Source: an uncultured Cyanobium sp.
GTDB lineage: Bacteria > Cyanobacteriota > Cyanobacteriia > PCC-6307 > Cyanobiaceae
DNA length: 13,539 bases
Reading direction: 5' to 3'
Assembly: GCA_937919075.1 (NCBI GenBank)
Contig: CALFOF010000214.1
Coordinates: 1 to 13,539, forward strand
Shown here: in pieces, positions 1 to 7,966 of the stretch
Position numbering within the stretch: the first letter of the stretch is position 1
Layout: every line of letters begins with the position of its first letter
The notes under the pieces: model-generated
What the model was told of the DNA's origin: nothing
Database searches by the model: none
What the model saw: only the letters and a program-made list of their open reading frames with translations
Program-made: the position numbers and the translations under genes

Positions 1-150
1 GCTCAGCAACGGCACACGGCCGATGTCGCGCAGGTACGAGCGCACCAGATCGCCGTCCACAGGAGGCAAGGAACGGGGCAGAACGGCGGGCCTTGGGTCA
101 GCGGCGGCCAGCGACTCGACAGGCCGGGACGGGGAGAGAGCGACGATCAC
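1..150 (-). CDS. RNA polymerase sigma-70 family factor, N-terminal fragment (group 2 type)
   Basis: Only the first 50 codons are present; the gene continues beyond the left edge. Reading leftwards from a GTG at 148-150, the product has about 30 variable, Pro/Ala-rich residues. It then enters DGDLVRSYLRDIGRVPLLS, which matches the start of sigma region 1.2 in cyanobacterial sigma-70 proteins (typically D-x-V-x-x-Y-L-x-x-I-G-R-V-P-L-L). Such factors direct core RNA polymerase to promoters. The short leader without a long acidic region 1.1 suggests a group 2 (alternative, non-essential) factor rather than the principal one, but this is inferred from 50 residues. GTG is the chosen start because an in-frame TAG lies 11 codons upstream, at about 182-184, with no ATG between. 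A second GTG at codon 31 is possible. The family call is firm; the subgroup is not. Confidence 0.8.
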   Translation of the reverse strand, partial: MIVALSPSRPVESLAAADPRPAVLPRSLPPVDGDLVRSYLRDIGRVPLLS

Positions 151-175
151 GGCGTGGTGTTTTGACAGTGTGTAA

Positions 176-237
176 AGCCTAACCTAAAGAAGTGTGAAGT
201 CCCTCTCATCTGAGGCCCATCAGGGCGAAATTTCCCT
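176..237 (-). promoter_or_regulatory. Candidate control region of the sigma-factor gene
   Basis: On the minus strand, TAGGTT (186 to 181) and an overlapping TAGGCT (181 to 176) both fit the TAnnnT -10 pattern reported for picocyanobacterial promoters. They lie 26-35 bases before the GTG start. No good -35 box is seen at 16-18 bases. Further upstream (222-237) is an imperfect palindrome built around GAAATTTC (227-234) and flanked by AGGG/CCCT, which could be an operator. No transcription evidence is available, so this is a weak call. Confidence 0.25.
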
Positions 238-246
238 ACCGATAGC

Positions 247-264
247 GCCGGTGATGCCGCCGGC
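247..264 (-). terminator. Hairpin downstream of mgtE, possible terminator
   Basis: A 7-pair stem (247-253 with 258-264, one G-U pair) closes a 4-base loop about 55 bases beyond the mgtE stop codon. It is G+C-rich but no T-run follows on the minus strand, so it is not a classical intrinsic terminator. It is the only strong hairpin between mgtE and the sigma gene. Confidence 0.25.
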
Positions 265-317
265 CACAGCCGCCCGCTGCTCGCAGCCCTCTGCCTGCCC
301 TCATGCCCAGCGCCCAG

Positions 318-1820
318 CTAGAGGGGCATCCCGATCCAGTTGAGCAGCCAGGTAGCGGTTTGGAGGTAGATGAACACCCCTGCCACGTCGGTGGCGGTGG
401 TGATGAAGGGGGCGGACATCAGGGCCGGATCCAGCTTGAGGCGATCGAAGAGCAGGGGCAGCGCGGCCCCTGCCGTCGCCGCCAGGGTGGTGATCGCCAG
501 CAGGCTGATCCCCACCGAAAGGCCAACCAAGGGGCCTTCGCCGCGCCACCACGCCCAGGGCACCACGACCACCAGCATCAGGAGACCCAGCAGCGCGCCG
601 GCCATCGCCTCCCGCACGATCGTGCGCCAGGCCCCAAGCGCCTGGATCCGCTGGGTGCTGAGGCCGCGGATCACCACGGTGGAACTTTGGGCGCCGACGT
701 TGCCCCCCGTACCGATCAGCAGCGGGATGAAGGCCGCCAGCACCACCACCTGACTGAGCACCTCGCCATGGAGGGCAATCACCTCGGAGGTGAAACCGTT
801 GGCCACCACCAGCACCGAGAGCCACACCACCCGGCGGCGGGCCACGGTGAACAGGTTGCTGCGGAAGTAGTCGTCCTCATCTCCCGCCTGCACGGCACCA
901 GCCGCATAGAGGTCACGGGTGGCCTCCTGCTGGATCACGTCGATCACGTCGTCGACGGTGACGATCCCCACCAGCCGCTCCTCGCGATCCACCACCGGCA
1001 CCGCCAGGAAGTCGTAGCGCTGAATCACGCGGGCCACATCCTCCTGATCGGTGGAGGTGGTGACGTTCACCACCTCCCGGGTCATCACATCGCCGATGCG
1101 GTCCTCCGGATCGGCCATCACCAGATCCCGCAGCGACAGGATGCCGGTGAGATGGCGCGAAGCGTCTGTCACATAAAGGCTGTAGACGGTTTCGGTGTCC
1201 CGGGCCCGTCGCCGCACGATGTCAAGCGCCTGAGCGGCGCTATGGAACTCCTTGAGGTCGATGAACTCGGTCGTCATCAGCCGGCCGGCCGTTTCCGCCT
1301 CATAGCCCAGCAACTGGGCGGTGACCCGGCGCTCGGCTGGGCTCAGCTCCACCAGCAGACGGCGCACCACCTTGGCGGGCAGTTCATCGAACAGCCGCAC
1401 CCGGTCGTCCGGCGACATCTCCTCCACCAGCTCCAGCACCTCACCGGAGCGCAGCCGCTCCACCAGGCTCTGCTGCACATCGCCATCGAGGTATTCGTAC
1501 ACCTCAATCGCCTTGTCCTTGGGCAGCAGGCGGAAGGCCAGGGCCTGCAGCGTGCGCGGCAGGGTGCCGATCGCCTCGGCGCAGTCCACCGGCTGCACCG
1601 GCTCCAGCAGCAGTTTTACGCCGCCGTAATTGCTGGCCTTGAGCAGGGCCTCCAGCTGGCGGGCCACCACCTCGGCCACCTGCAGGCCGCCGCCGTGCAC
1701 GATCGTGGAGCCGCTGATGCTGCCCACTGCGCCACTGCCGTGTTCAGCGCCGCCGGACTGGCCCCTGCCGGCAGGATCCTGGCGGCCATGGCGGGCACCG
1801 CCGCTGTCGAGCTCGCTCAT
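318..1820 (-). CDS. mgtE: Magnesium transporter MgtE
   Basis: This 500-residue protein is a Mg2+-gated Mg2+ channel of the inner membrane, with the full MgtE layout. Residues about 50-180 are the helical N domain. Residues about 185-305 are two CBS domains (TGILSLRDLV and VGIVTVDDVIDVI mark their ends), which sense cytosolic Mg2+ in the family. About 325-495 holds the five-helix pore. The family signature PLLIGTGGNVGAQSSTVV is at 367-383. The pore segment near 464-481 (DPALMSAPFITTATDVAG) carries D478, equivalent to the selectivity aspartate of the family. The first ~45 residues are Gly/Ser-rich and not conserved. ATG at 1818-1820 is used because it is the only ATG before the N domain and a -10-like element lies just upstream; GTG at 1698-1700 is an alternative. 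It is divergent from gpx. Confidence 0.95.
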   Translation of the reverse strand: MSELDSGGARHGRQDPAGRGQSGGAEHGSGAVGSISGSTIVHGGGLQVAEVVARQLEALLKASNYGGVKLLLEPVQPVDCAEAIGTLPRTLQALAFRLLPKDKAIEVYEYLDGDVQQSLVERLRSGEVLELVEEMSPDDRVRLFDELPAKVVRRLLVELSPAERRVTAQLLGYEAETAGRLMTTEFIDLKEFHSAAQALDIVRRRARDTETVYSLYVTDASRHLTGILSLRDLVMADPEDRIGDVMTREVVNVTTSTDQEDVARVIQRYDFLAVPVVDREERLVGIVTVDDVIDVIQQEATRDLYAAGAVQAGDEDDYFRSNLFTVARRRVVWLSVLVVANGFTSEVIALHGEVLSQVVVLAAFIPLLIGTGGNVGAQSSTVVIRGLSTQRIQALGAWRTIVREAMAGALLGLLMLVVVVPWAWWRGEGPLVGLSVGISLLAITTLAATAGAALPLLFDRLKLDPALMSAPFITTATDVAGVFIYLQTATWLLNWIGMPL

Positions 1821-1837
1821 CGGCCCCGAAGTGGCGG

Positions 1838-1855
1838 CCCCATGAGTGTATGGGG
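1838..1855 (-). promoter_or_regulatory. mgtE promoter -10 element within a perfect inverted repeat
   Basis: CCCCAT (1838-1843) and ATGGGG (1850-1855) form a perfect 6-base inverted repeat with a 6-base spacer. On the minus strand, TACACT (1850 to 1845) inside it is a plausible -10 box, which would start transcription about 17 bases before the mgtE ATG. No -35 box is apparent. A regulator bound to the repeat would block this promoter; that is inference. Confidence 0.35.
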
Positions 1856-1896
1856 ATGGTTCCTGCTGCGGCCTCCCCGCTGCAGCGGTCCGCTTC

Positions 1897-1902
1897 TAGG
1901 GT
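1897..1902 (+). promoter_or_regulatory. gpx promoter -10 element (TAGGGT)
   Basis: TAGGGT sits 24 bases before the gpx ATG and fits the TAnnnT form of picocyanobacterial -10 boxes. The longer string TTCTAGGGT (1894-1902) recurs exactly at 7896-7904, upstream of infC. No -35 box is visible at 17 bases. The start codon has no Shine-Dalgarno sequence; the leader would be about 17 A/C-rich bases. Confidence 0.35.
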
Positions 1903-1926
1903 CTGCCGGCAGCAACAACAAAAACC

Positions 1927-2406
1927 ATGAGCGTGAGCGTTTCCAATGTGGTGGTGCGCAGCGCCACAGGCGCGGAGACACCGCTGGCTGATTACGCCGG
2001 CACGGTGCTGCTGATCGTGAACGTGGCCAGCCGCTGTGGCTTCACCCGCCAGTACACCGGCCTGCAGAGCCTGCAGGACACCTACGGAGCACGCGGCTTC
2101 AAGGTGCTCGGCTTCCCCTGCAACGACTTCGGCGCGCAGGAGCCCGGCACCCTGCCGGAAATTCAGCAGTTCTGCTCCACCACCTACGGCGCCAGTTTCG
2201 AGCTGTTCGACAAAGTGCAGGCCAAGGGCCTCAAGAGCGCTCCCTATGACGTGCTCACCCAGGCCGAACCTGCCGGCGATGTGGAGTGGAACTTTGAGAA
2301 GTTCCTGGTGGCCAAGGACGGCACGGTGCTGGCGCGCTTCAAGAGCGCCGTGGATCCCACCAGCGCGGAACTGACGGCAGCGATCGAAGCGGCCCTCACC
2401 GCCTGA
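1927..2406 (+). CDS. gpx: Glutathione peroxidase family protein (Cys-type, probably thioredoxin-dependent)
   Basis: This 159-residue thiol peroxidase, probably cytosolic, reduces hydrogen or lipid hydroperoxides. The catalytic tetrad of the family is intact: C37 (in ASRCGFT, in place of selenocysteine), Q71 (in FGAQEPG), W121 and N122 (in EWNFEKFLV). C65 (FPCNDFG) and C83 (QQFCSTTYG) are also present. C83 lies where the resolving cysteine of plant and bacterial Cys-GPx enzymes is found, so thioredoxin is the likelier reductant despite the family name. Length and start are normal for bacterial members, and there is no signal peptide. The antiporter gene begins 10 bases after its stop, so the two are probably co-transcribed. 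The family call is very secure; the electron donor is inferred. Confidence 0.93.
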   Translation: MSVSVSNVVVRSATGAETPLADYAGTVLLIVNVASRCGFTRQYTGLQSLQDTYGARGFKVLGFPCNDFGAQEPGTLPEIQQFCSTTYGASFELFDKVQAKGLKSAPYDVLTQAEPAGDVEWNFEKFLVAKDGTVLARFKSAVDPTSAELTAAIEAALTA

Positions 2407-2416
2407 TCTCACCACC

Positions 2417-3625
2417 GTGCCGCTGCTGGGCCTGGCCGAACTGGTGATCCTGGGCCTGCTGGCCGATGGTCTCTTTCGCCGGCTGGGGCTGCCGGGCCTG
2501 ATCGGCATGCTGCTGGTGGGGGTGGCGCTCGGCAGCTCGGGGCTGGGCCTGCTCGACCCCAGGCTGCTCGCCCTCAGCGGCGACCTGCGCCAGATGGCGC
2601 TGATTGTGATCCTGCTGCGGGTGGGCTTCAGCCTGCCCTTGGCCACGCTGCGACAGGTGGGCGGACGGGTACTGCTGCTGGCGTTGATTCCCGCCAGTTG
2701 TGAGGGGCTGATGATCACGGTGGTGGCTCAGCCGCTGCTGGGTCTCAGCCTGCTGGAGGCCGCCCTGCTGGGGTCGGTGCTGGCGGCCGTTTCTCCGGCG
2801 GTGGTGGTGCCGCTGATGCTGCGGCTGACCGAAGAACGCCGCGGCACCGCCAAGGGCATCCCGGCGATGGTGATGGCCGCCGCCTCTCTCGACGACATCG
2901 CCGTGATCGTGGTGAATGGACTGCTGCTGGGCCTGCTGGTGCAGCGCCAGGGTGCCGTTGCCGGGCAGTTGGTGGGGCTGCCGCTGGGATTGCTGCTGGG
3001 AGCGGCCGTCGGCGCAGCGCTCGGCTGGGGTCTGATCCGCTGGTTCGAGCGGTTTCGTCCCAATACCAACCGCCAGGTGCTGATCGTGCTGGCCTTGGCC
3101 CTGCTGCTGCTGCGCCTGCAGGACCACATCAATGGCATGGTGCCGTTCACCGGGTTGGTGGCGGCGATCGCCCTCGGGGTGGTGATCCTGGAGCTGCGCG
3201 AGGAGACCGCCCATCCGATCGCCGCCAAGCTGGCGTCAATCTGGGTGTTTGCCGAACTGGTGCTGTTCACCCTGGTGGGGGCCCAGCTGAATCTTGCCGT
3301 GGCCTGGAGCAGCGGACTGGCGGGCCTCGCCGTGCTGGCGCTTGGGCTGATCGCCCGTTCGGCCGGCACGCTGGCCTGCCTGGCCCGCAGCCCGCTCTCG
3401 GCGGGCGAACGCCTGTTTGTGGTAGCGGCTTACATGCCCAAAGCCACCGTGCAGGCAGCGATCGGCGCCCTGCCATTGATGGTGATGCGGGCCGCAGGCG
3501 GGCCCAGTGCAGCCGGCGACGTGATCCTGGCGGTGGCAGTGCTCAGCATCGTGACCACCGCGCCCCTGGGGGCCTGGCTGAGCGCCTATCTGGCCGATCG
3601 GGTGCTGGAGCCTGCCGCCGCCTGA
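2417..3625 (+). CDS. Cation:proton antiporter (CPA superfamily, NhaP/Kef-like)
   Basis: This 402-residue, highly hydrophobic protein has about 12 predicted membrane segments and a short tail without an RCK/TrkA nucleotide-binding domain. Sequence marks of monovalent cation/H+ antiporters are SPAVVVP (126-132), SLDDIAVIV (157-165; the D159-D160 pair is the usual ion-binding site), LFTLVGAQLNL near 283-293 and the conserved MPKATVQAAIGALPL near 340-354. It most likely exchanges Na+ or K+ for H+ across the inner membrane. The ion cannot be assigned from sequence alone. Translation starts at GTG 2417, 10 bases after the gpx stop and without a clear ribosome site, which fits coupled expression from the gpx promoter. 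It converges on the crcB pair with a gap of 21 bases. Confidence 0.88.
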   Translation: MPLLGLAELVILGLLADGLFRRLGLPGLIGMLLVGVALGSSGLGLLDPRLLALSGDLRQMALIVILLRVGFSLPLATLRQVGGRVLLLALIPASCEGLMITVVAQPLLGLSLLEAALLGSVLAAVSPAVVVPLMLRLTEERRGTAKGIPAMVMAAASLDDIAVIVVNGLLLGLLVQRQGAVAGQLVGLPLGLLLGAAVGAALGWGLIRWFERFRPNTNRQVLIVLALALLLLRLQDHINGMVPFTGLVAAIALGVVILELREETAHPIAAKLASIWVFAELVLFTLVGAQLNLAVAWSSGLAGLAVLALGLIARSAGTLACLARSPLSAGERLFVVAAYMPKATVQAAIGALPLMVMRAAGGPSAAGDVILAVAVLSIVTTAPLGAWLSAYLADRVLEPAAA

Positions 3626-3639
3626 TCGCCCAGCGGCAG
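3612..3639. terminator. Possible bidirectional terminator hairpin between the antiporter gene and crcB
   Basis: CTGCCGC (3612-3618) and GCGGCAG (3633-3639) form a perfect 7-base inverted repeat with a 14-base loop. It spans the antiporter stop codon in the 21-base convergent gap. A competing pairing uses GCCGCCG (3614-3620) with CGGCGGC (3657-3663) inside the end of crcB. There is no T-run on either side, so efficient intrinsic termination is uncertain. Confidence 0.3.
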
Positions 3640-3646
3640 CACCCGT

Positions 3647-4078
3647 TCAAGCACCGCGGCGGCGCCGCCTTGCCAGCAGCCGATGGCTGGCGGCAGACCC
3701 GGCGGCCACCGCCAGCAGACCAAGGCCCAGGCTCAGGGCCAGCAGGCCCAGCCCCTCGGCCAGCTGCTGGTGTTCAGCCAGGCGCACCAGTTTCAGCATC
3801 CAGGTGCAGAAGGTGGTGAGCGCTCCGCAGAAGCCGATGCCGAGGCAGAGCACCAGCGGCGTGCGCCAGGGGATCGGACCCGCCAGCAGACCCAGCAGCA
3901 GGCAGCCCAGCAGGTTCACCAGCAGGTCGGCCCAGGAGCTGCCTCCCAGCACGGGGCCGAGCCGCAGCTCCGCCTGCCAGCGCAGCAGGGCGCCAGGCAC
4001 AGCCCCGGCGGCCACCAGCAGCAGCTCCGTGAGCTCGAAGCGCAGCAGACGGCGCTCCTGGGCGGTGCCGTCAGGCAC
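3647..4078 (-). CDS. crcB: Fluoride channel subunit CrcB/Fluc (second of a tandem pair)
   Basis: This 143-residue protein has four hydrophobic segments and the marks of the Fluc/CrcB fluoride exporter family: GAVPGALLRW (25-34), the TM2 segment LLVNLLGCLLLGLL with N55, and GFCGALTTFCTW (82-93). Family members work as dimers that let F- leave the cytoplasm. The second Phe of the TTFSTF Phe-box is replaced by W93, whereas TM2 keeps the normal N-x-x-G form. The C-terminus ends in an Arg cluster. GTG at 4076-4078 is chosen as start because it overlaps the TGA of the upstream crcB by 8 bases and gives a normal family length. The open frame continues further upstream, but that part is unrelated to CrcB and lies inside the other gene. 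It probably pairs with the preceding subunit as a heterodimer. Confidence 0.87.
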   Translation of the reverse strand: MPDGTAQERRLLRFELTELLLVAAGAVPGALLRWQAELRLGPVLGGSSWADLLVNLLGCLLLGLLAGPIPWRTPLVLCLGIGFCGALTTFCTWMLKLVRLAEHQQLAEGLGLLALSLGLGLLAVAAGSAASHRLLARRRRRGA

Positions 4079-4436
4079 GGGCCACCGCCTGCCCCAGCAG
4101 CGCGGCCAGCGCGCCAAGCACCACCGAAGCCGCCAACAGCGCCAACGTTTCGCGCCGCCGGCCGGCCTGCCAGGCCACAAAGGCTTCGAGCATGAAGGTG
4201 GAGAAGGTGCTGAAACTGCCGAGAAAACCGGTGCCGATCAGCAGCAGCAGCGGGCTGGCTGTGCCGCTGCTGGGATCAAGCGAAGCGACCAGCCCGAGCG
4301 CGAAGCTGGCGGATACGTTGACCGCAAGGGTGGCCCAGTGGCGGCGGGCCAACAGGGGCTCGAAATGGTTGACCAGGCGCAGCCGCAACCAACTGCCGGG
4401 AACCGCACCAACGGCCACCAGCAGAGCCTCATTCAC
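4071..4436 (-). CDS. crcB: Fluoride channel subunit CrcB/Fluc (first of a tandem pair)
   Basis: This 121-residue, four-helix membrane protein of the Fluc family has GAVPGSWLRLRL near 10-21, TM2 with N40 (LAVNVSASFALGL), and GTGFLGSFSTFSTF at 68-81, which keeps both Phe-box residues F78 and F81. The TM2 glycine usually found after the Asn (N-x-x-G) is missing (NVSAS). It therefore differs from its neighbour at the sites where that neighbour is also unusual. The start is GTG 4434-4436, which overlaps the TGA of the upstream SH3-like gene in a GTGA 4-base junction. An ATG shifted by +4 bases is in another frame and is not used. Its stop overlaps the next crcB by 8 bases. Expected role: passive F- efflux across the inner membrane. 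Confidence 0.87.
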   Translation of the reverse strand: MNEALLVAVGAVPGSWLRLRLVNHFEPLLARRHWATLAVNVSASFALGLVASLDPSSGTASPLLLLIGTGFLGSFSTFSTFMLEAFVAWQAGRRRETLALLAASVVLGALAALLGQAVARA

Positions 4437-4743
4437 CCGACCAGCCAGCCGCGCCGCGCCGATCCGGCGTCGGCCGCTGCCTCGACATGCAGCCAGCGCT
4501 CCCCTTCCGGTTGCTGCCACACGCGCAGCAGCCGCAGGGGCGCTCCTGCGCTCAATGGCCGCAGGCAAGGGGCGCGGTGATGGGGAGAGGTGCGCAGAAC
4601 GCCATCGCAGGAACCCTCTGAGAGGAGCGGATCTCCGCTCTGACGGCGGCGCAGCTCCGGGGTGCGCCAATCTGCGCCGCCGGCGGGCAAGCCAGCCGGA
4701 GCGATCAGGGCGAAGCCCAGCACCCAGATCCAACGCCAGGCCA

Positions 4744-4744
<1 letters not shown>
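4433..4744 (-). CDS. Small secreted protein with SH3-like C-terminal segment
   Basis: This 103-residue protein begins MAWRWIWVLGFALIAP, a good secretion signal with likely cleavage after AGGA (about residue 24). There is no lipobox cysteine. The mature part is about 80 residues with two cysteines (C46, C60) that could form a disulfide. Its last third, GAPLRLLRVWQQPEGERWLHV followed by RRGWLVG, has the rhythm of a bacterial SH3 fold (start of a beta-barrel, W-L-x-V, then R-G-W-L at the end). Such domains often bind peptidoglycan or peptides. The ATG (4742-4744) overlaps the gyrB TGA as TGATG, and its stop overlaps the first crcB start. The position argues for a real, translated gene. The function is unknown and the SH3 call is a pattern judgement only. 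Confidence 0.7.
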
Positions 4745-6777
<2,033 letters not shown>

Positions 6778-6800
6778 TCAAAAGACCAATCGTGGCATCG

Positions 6801-6809
6801 ATCTTACCA
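6801..6809 (-). promoter_or_regulatory. Extended -10 promoter of gyrB
   Basis: On the minus strand, TGG followed by TAAGAT (6809 to 6801) gives an extended -10 box (TGn-TAnnnT) with five of six matches to TATAAT. It would start transcription near 6794, leaving a leader of about 90 bases before the gyrB ATG. The region 17 bases upstream has no -35 similarity, as expected for an extended -10 promoter. It is the best promoter-like match in this divergent gap. Confidence 0.45.
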
Positions 6810-6834
6810 CTGCTGCTTCAGAGGGGCGCCCAGG

Positions 6835-6941
6835 GGGCGCTCAGCGCCCGTTTGCGGCGGGGATGCACCCCCAGTCGCGTCCCCGCCCTGTCCGTCCCGC
6901 GCCGGGACCACCCGCCGGCCTCCCGGTCGCCGCACCGCGAC
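6835..6941 (+). other. Cluster of strong hairpins upstream of miaA (leader or small RNA candidate)
   Basis: Read on the plus strand there are four successive hairpins. GGGCGC/GCGCCC (6835-6849) has a 3-base loop. An 11-pair stem joins 6856-6866 to 6877-6887 with one G-U pair and a 10-base loop. GTCCCG/CGGGAC (6894-6908) has a 3-base loop. GTCGC/GCGAC spans 6926-6941. CCGGGA (6902-6907) can also pair with TCCCGG (6921-6926), so two folds exclude each other. None of the standard small RNAs (SRP RNA, tmRNA, RNase P RNA, Yfr1) was recognised. High GC makes hairpins common, but the 11-pair stem is notable. The rest of the 6703-6994 gap holds the gyrB promoter and nothing else recognisable. Confidence 0.35.
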
Positions 6942-6994
6942 GGCCCTCAGCGAGGCTCAAGCGAGACCGCCCGCTCTGCGCAGACGCCCCTCGG

Positions 6995-7906
6995 ATGCCC
7001 GCTTCGCTTCCTCTTGTCCTCGTGCTGCTCGGCCCCACCGCCAGCGGCAAATCCGCCCTGGCCCTGGAGCTGGCCACTCGCTTCGAGCTCACAGTGCTGT
7101 CGGTGGATTCCCGACAGCTCTATACGGGCATGGACATCGGCACCGCCAAACCCAGCGCCGCCGAGCGGGCCCGCGTGCCCCACGGCCTGCTCGACCTGCG
7201 CTCGCCTGACCAGCCGCTCAACCTGCAGGAGTTCCGCCAGGCGGCCGAGGCCGCCATCGCCGCCGAACACCAGCGCCGCGGCGTGGCCTTTCTCGTGGGG
7301 GGCAGCGGGCTTTACCTGCAGGCCCTGACCCAGGGTTTGCAGCCGCCGGCGGTGCCCCCCCAACCGGCCTTGCGCGCCCAGCTGGCTGCACTGGGGCAAT
7401 CCACCTGTCACCAGTTGCTGCATCAGGCCGATCCGCAGGCAGCAGGGCGCATCGATGGCGCCGACACGGTGCGCACCCAGCGGGCTCTGGAGGTGCTGTA
7501 TGCCACCGGCCGTTCTCTGTCCAGCCAGCAGAGCCGGCAGCCACCTGCCTGGCGGGTGCTCGAACTGGGGCTTGACCCCGGCGACCTCAGGCAGCGGATC
7601 GCCAGCCGCACCCGTTCGCTCTACGCCGGTGGCCTGGTGGAGGAAACACAGCAGTTGGCTCGGCGCTACGGCCACGACCTGCCCCTGCTGCAGACGATCG
7701 GCTACGGCGAAGCGCTGGGGCTGCTGGCAGGTGAGCTGAGCGAGGCGCAGGCGATCAGCCGCACCGACCAGCGCACACGGCAGTACGCCAAGCGCCAGCG
7801 CACCTGGTTCAGGCGGCGTCATGCCCCGCTGTGGCTGGATCCAGCCGCTGACGGCGCTGATCTGCTACGGGGTGCCGAAAAGGCGGTCGAAGGGGTTCTA
7901 GGGTAA
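6995..7906 (+). CDS. miaA: tRNA dimethylallyltransferase
   Basis: This 303-residue MiaA transfers a dimethylallyl group to the N6 of adenosine 37 in tRNAs that read UNN codons, the first step to ms2i6A. The P-loop GPTASGKS is at 13-20, followed by [16 protein letters not shown] (38-53), which binds the tRNA base and substrate, [10 protein letters not shown] (102-111), and late QTIGYGEAL, typical of the family. The frame is open upstream to an ATG at 6863, but those 44 extra residues are Pro/Arg-rich, lack family similarity and fall in a hairpin-rich stretch. ATG 6995 gives the usual N-terminus just before the first beta strand and P-loop. infC follows 60 bases downstream and may be partly co-transcribed. 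Confidence 0.94.
   Translation: MPASLPLVLVLLGPTASGKSALALELATRFELTVLSVDSRQLYTGMDIGTAKPSAAERARVPHGLLDLRSPDQPLNLQEFRQAAEAAIAAEHQRRGVAFLVGGSGLYLQALTQGLQPPAVPPQPALRAQLAALGQSTCHQLLHQADPQAAGRIDGADTVRTQRALEVLYATGRSLSSQQSRQPPAWRVLELGLDPGDLRQRIASRTRSLYAGGLVEETQQLARRYGHDLPLLQTIGYGEALGLLAGELSEAQAISRTDQRTRQYAKRQRTWFRRRHAPLWLDPAADGADLLRGAEKAVEGVLG
7899..7904 (+). promoter_or_regulatory. Candidate infC promoter -10 element (TAGGGT) over the miaA stop
   Basis: TTCTAGGGT (7896-7904) is identical to the string upstream of gpx and runs into the miaA stop codon. As a -10 box it would start an infC transcript with a leader of about 55 bases. No -35 box is seen. The recurrence, rather than the single match, is the reason to list it. 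Confidence 0.3.
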
Positions 7907-7966
7907 GGGTGAGTGCCCGACGGCTGTTCCCCGTGCCGGCCTCCGCTACGTCCCTCGCTTCTTTGA

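Noticed and set aside
303..1991. Long plus-strand open frame (562 codons) opposite mgtE
   Set aside because: It is antisense to a complete, well-conserved mgtE. Its product is His/Gln/Gly-rich without domains, as expected for the shadow frame of a GC-rich gene.
2131..2139. CND in place of the common CNQ in the glutathione peroxidase motif FPCNQFG
   Set aside because: The catalytic Gln is the one in the following GxQEPG, which is intact (Q71). Asp at the earlier position is common in bacterial members.
6863..6994. A 44-residue N-terminal extension of MiaA from ATG 6863
   Set aside because: The residues are Pro/Arg-rich, the ATG lies in the stem of an 11-pair hairpin, and normal MiaA proteins begin just before the P-loop, as from ATG 6995.
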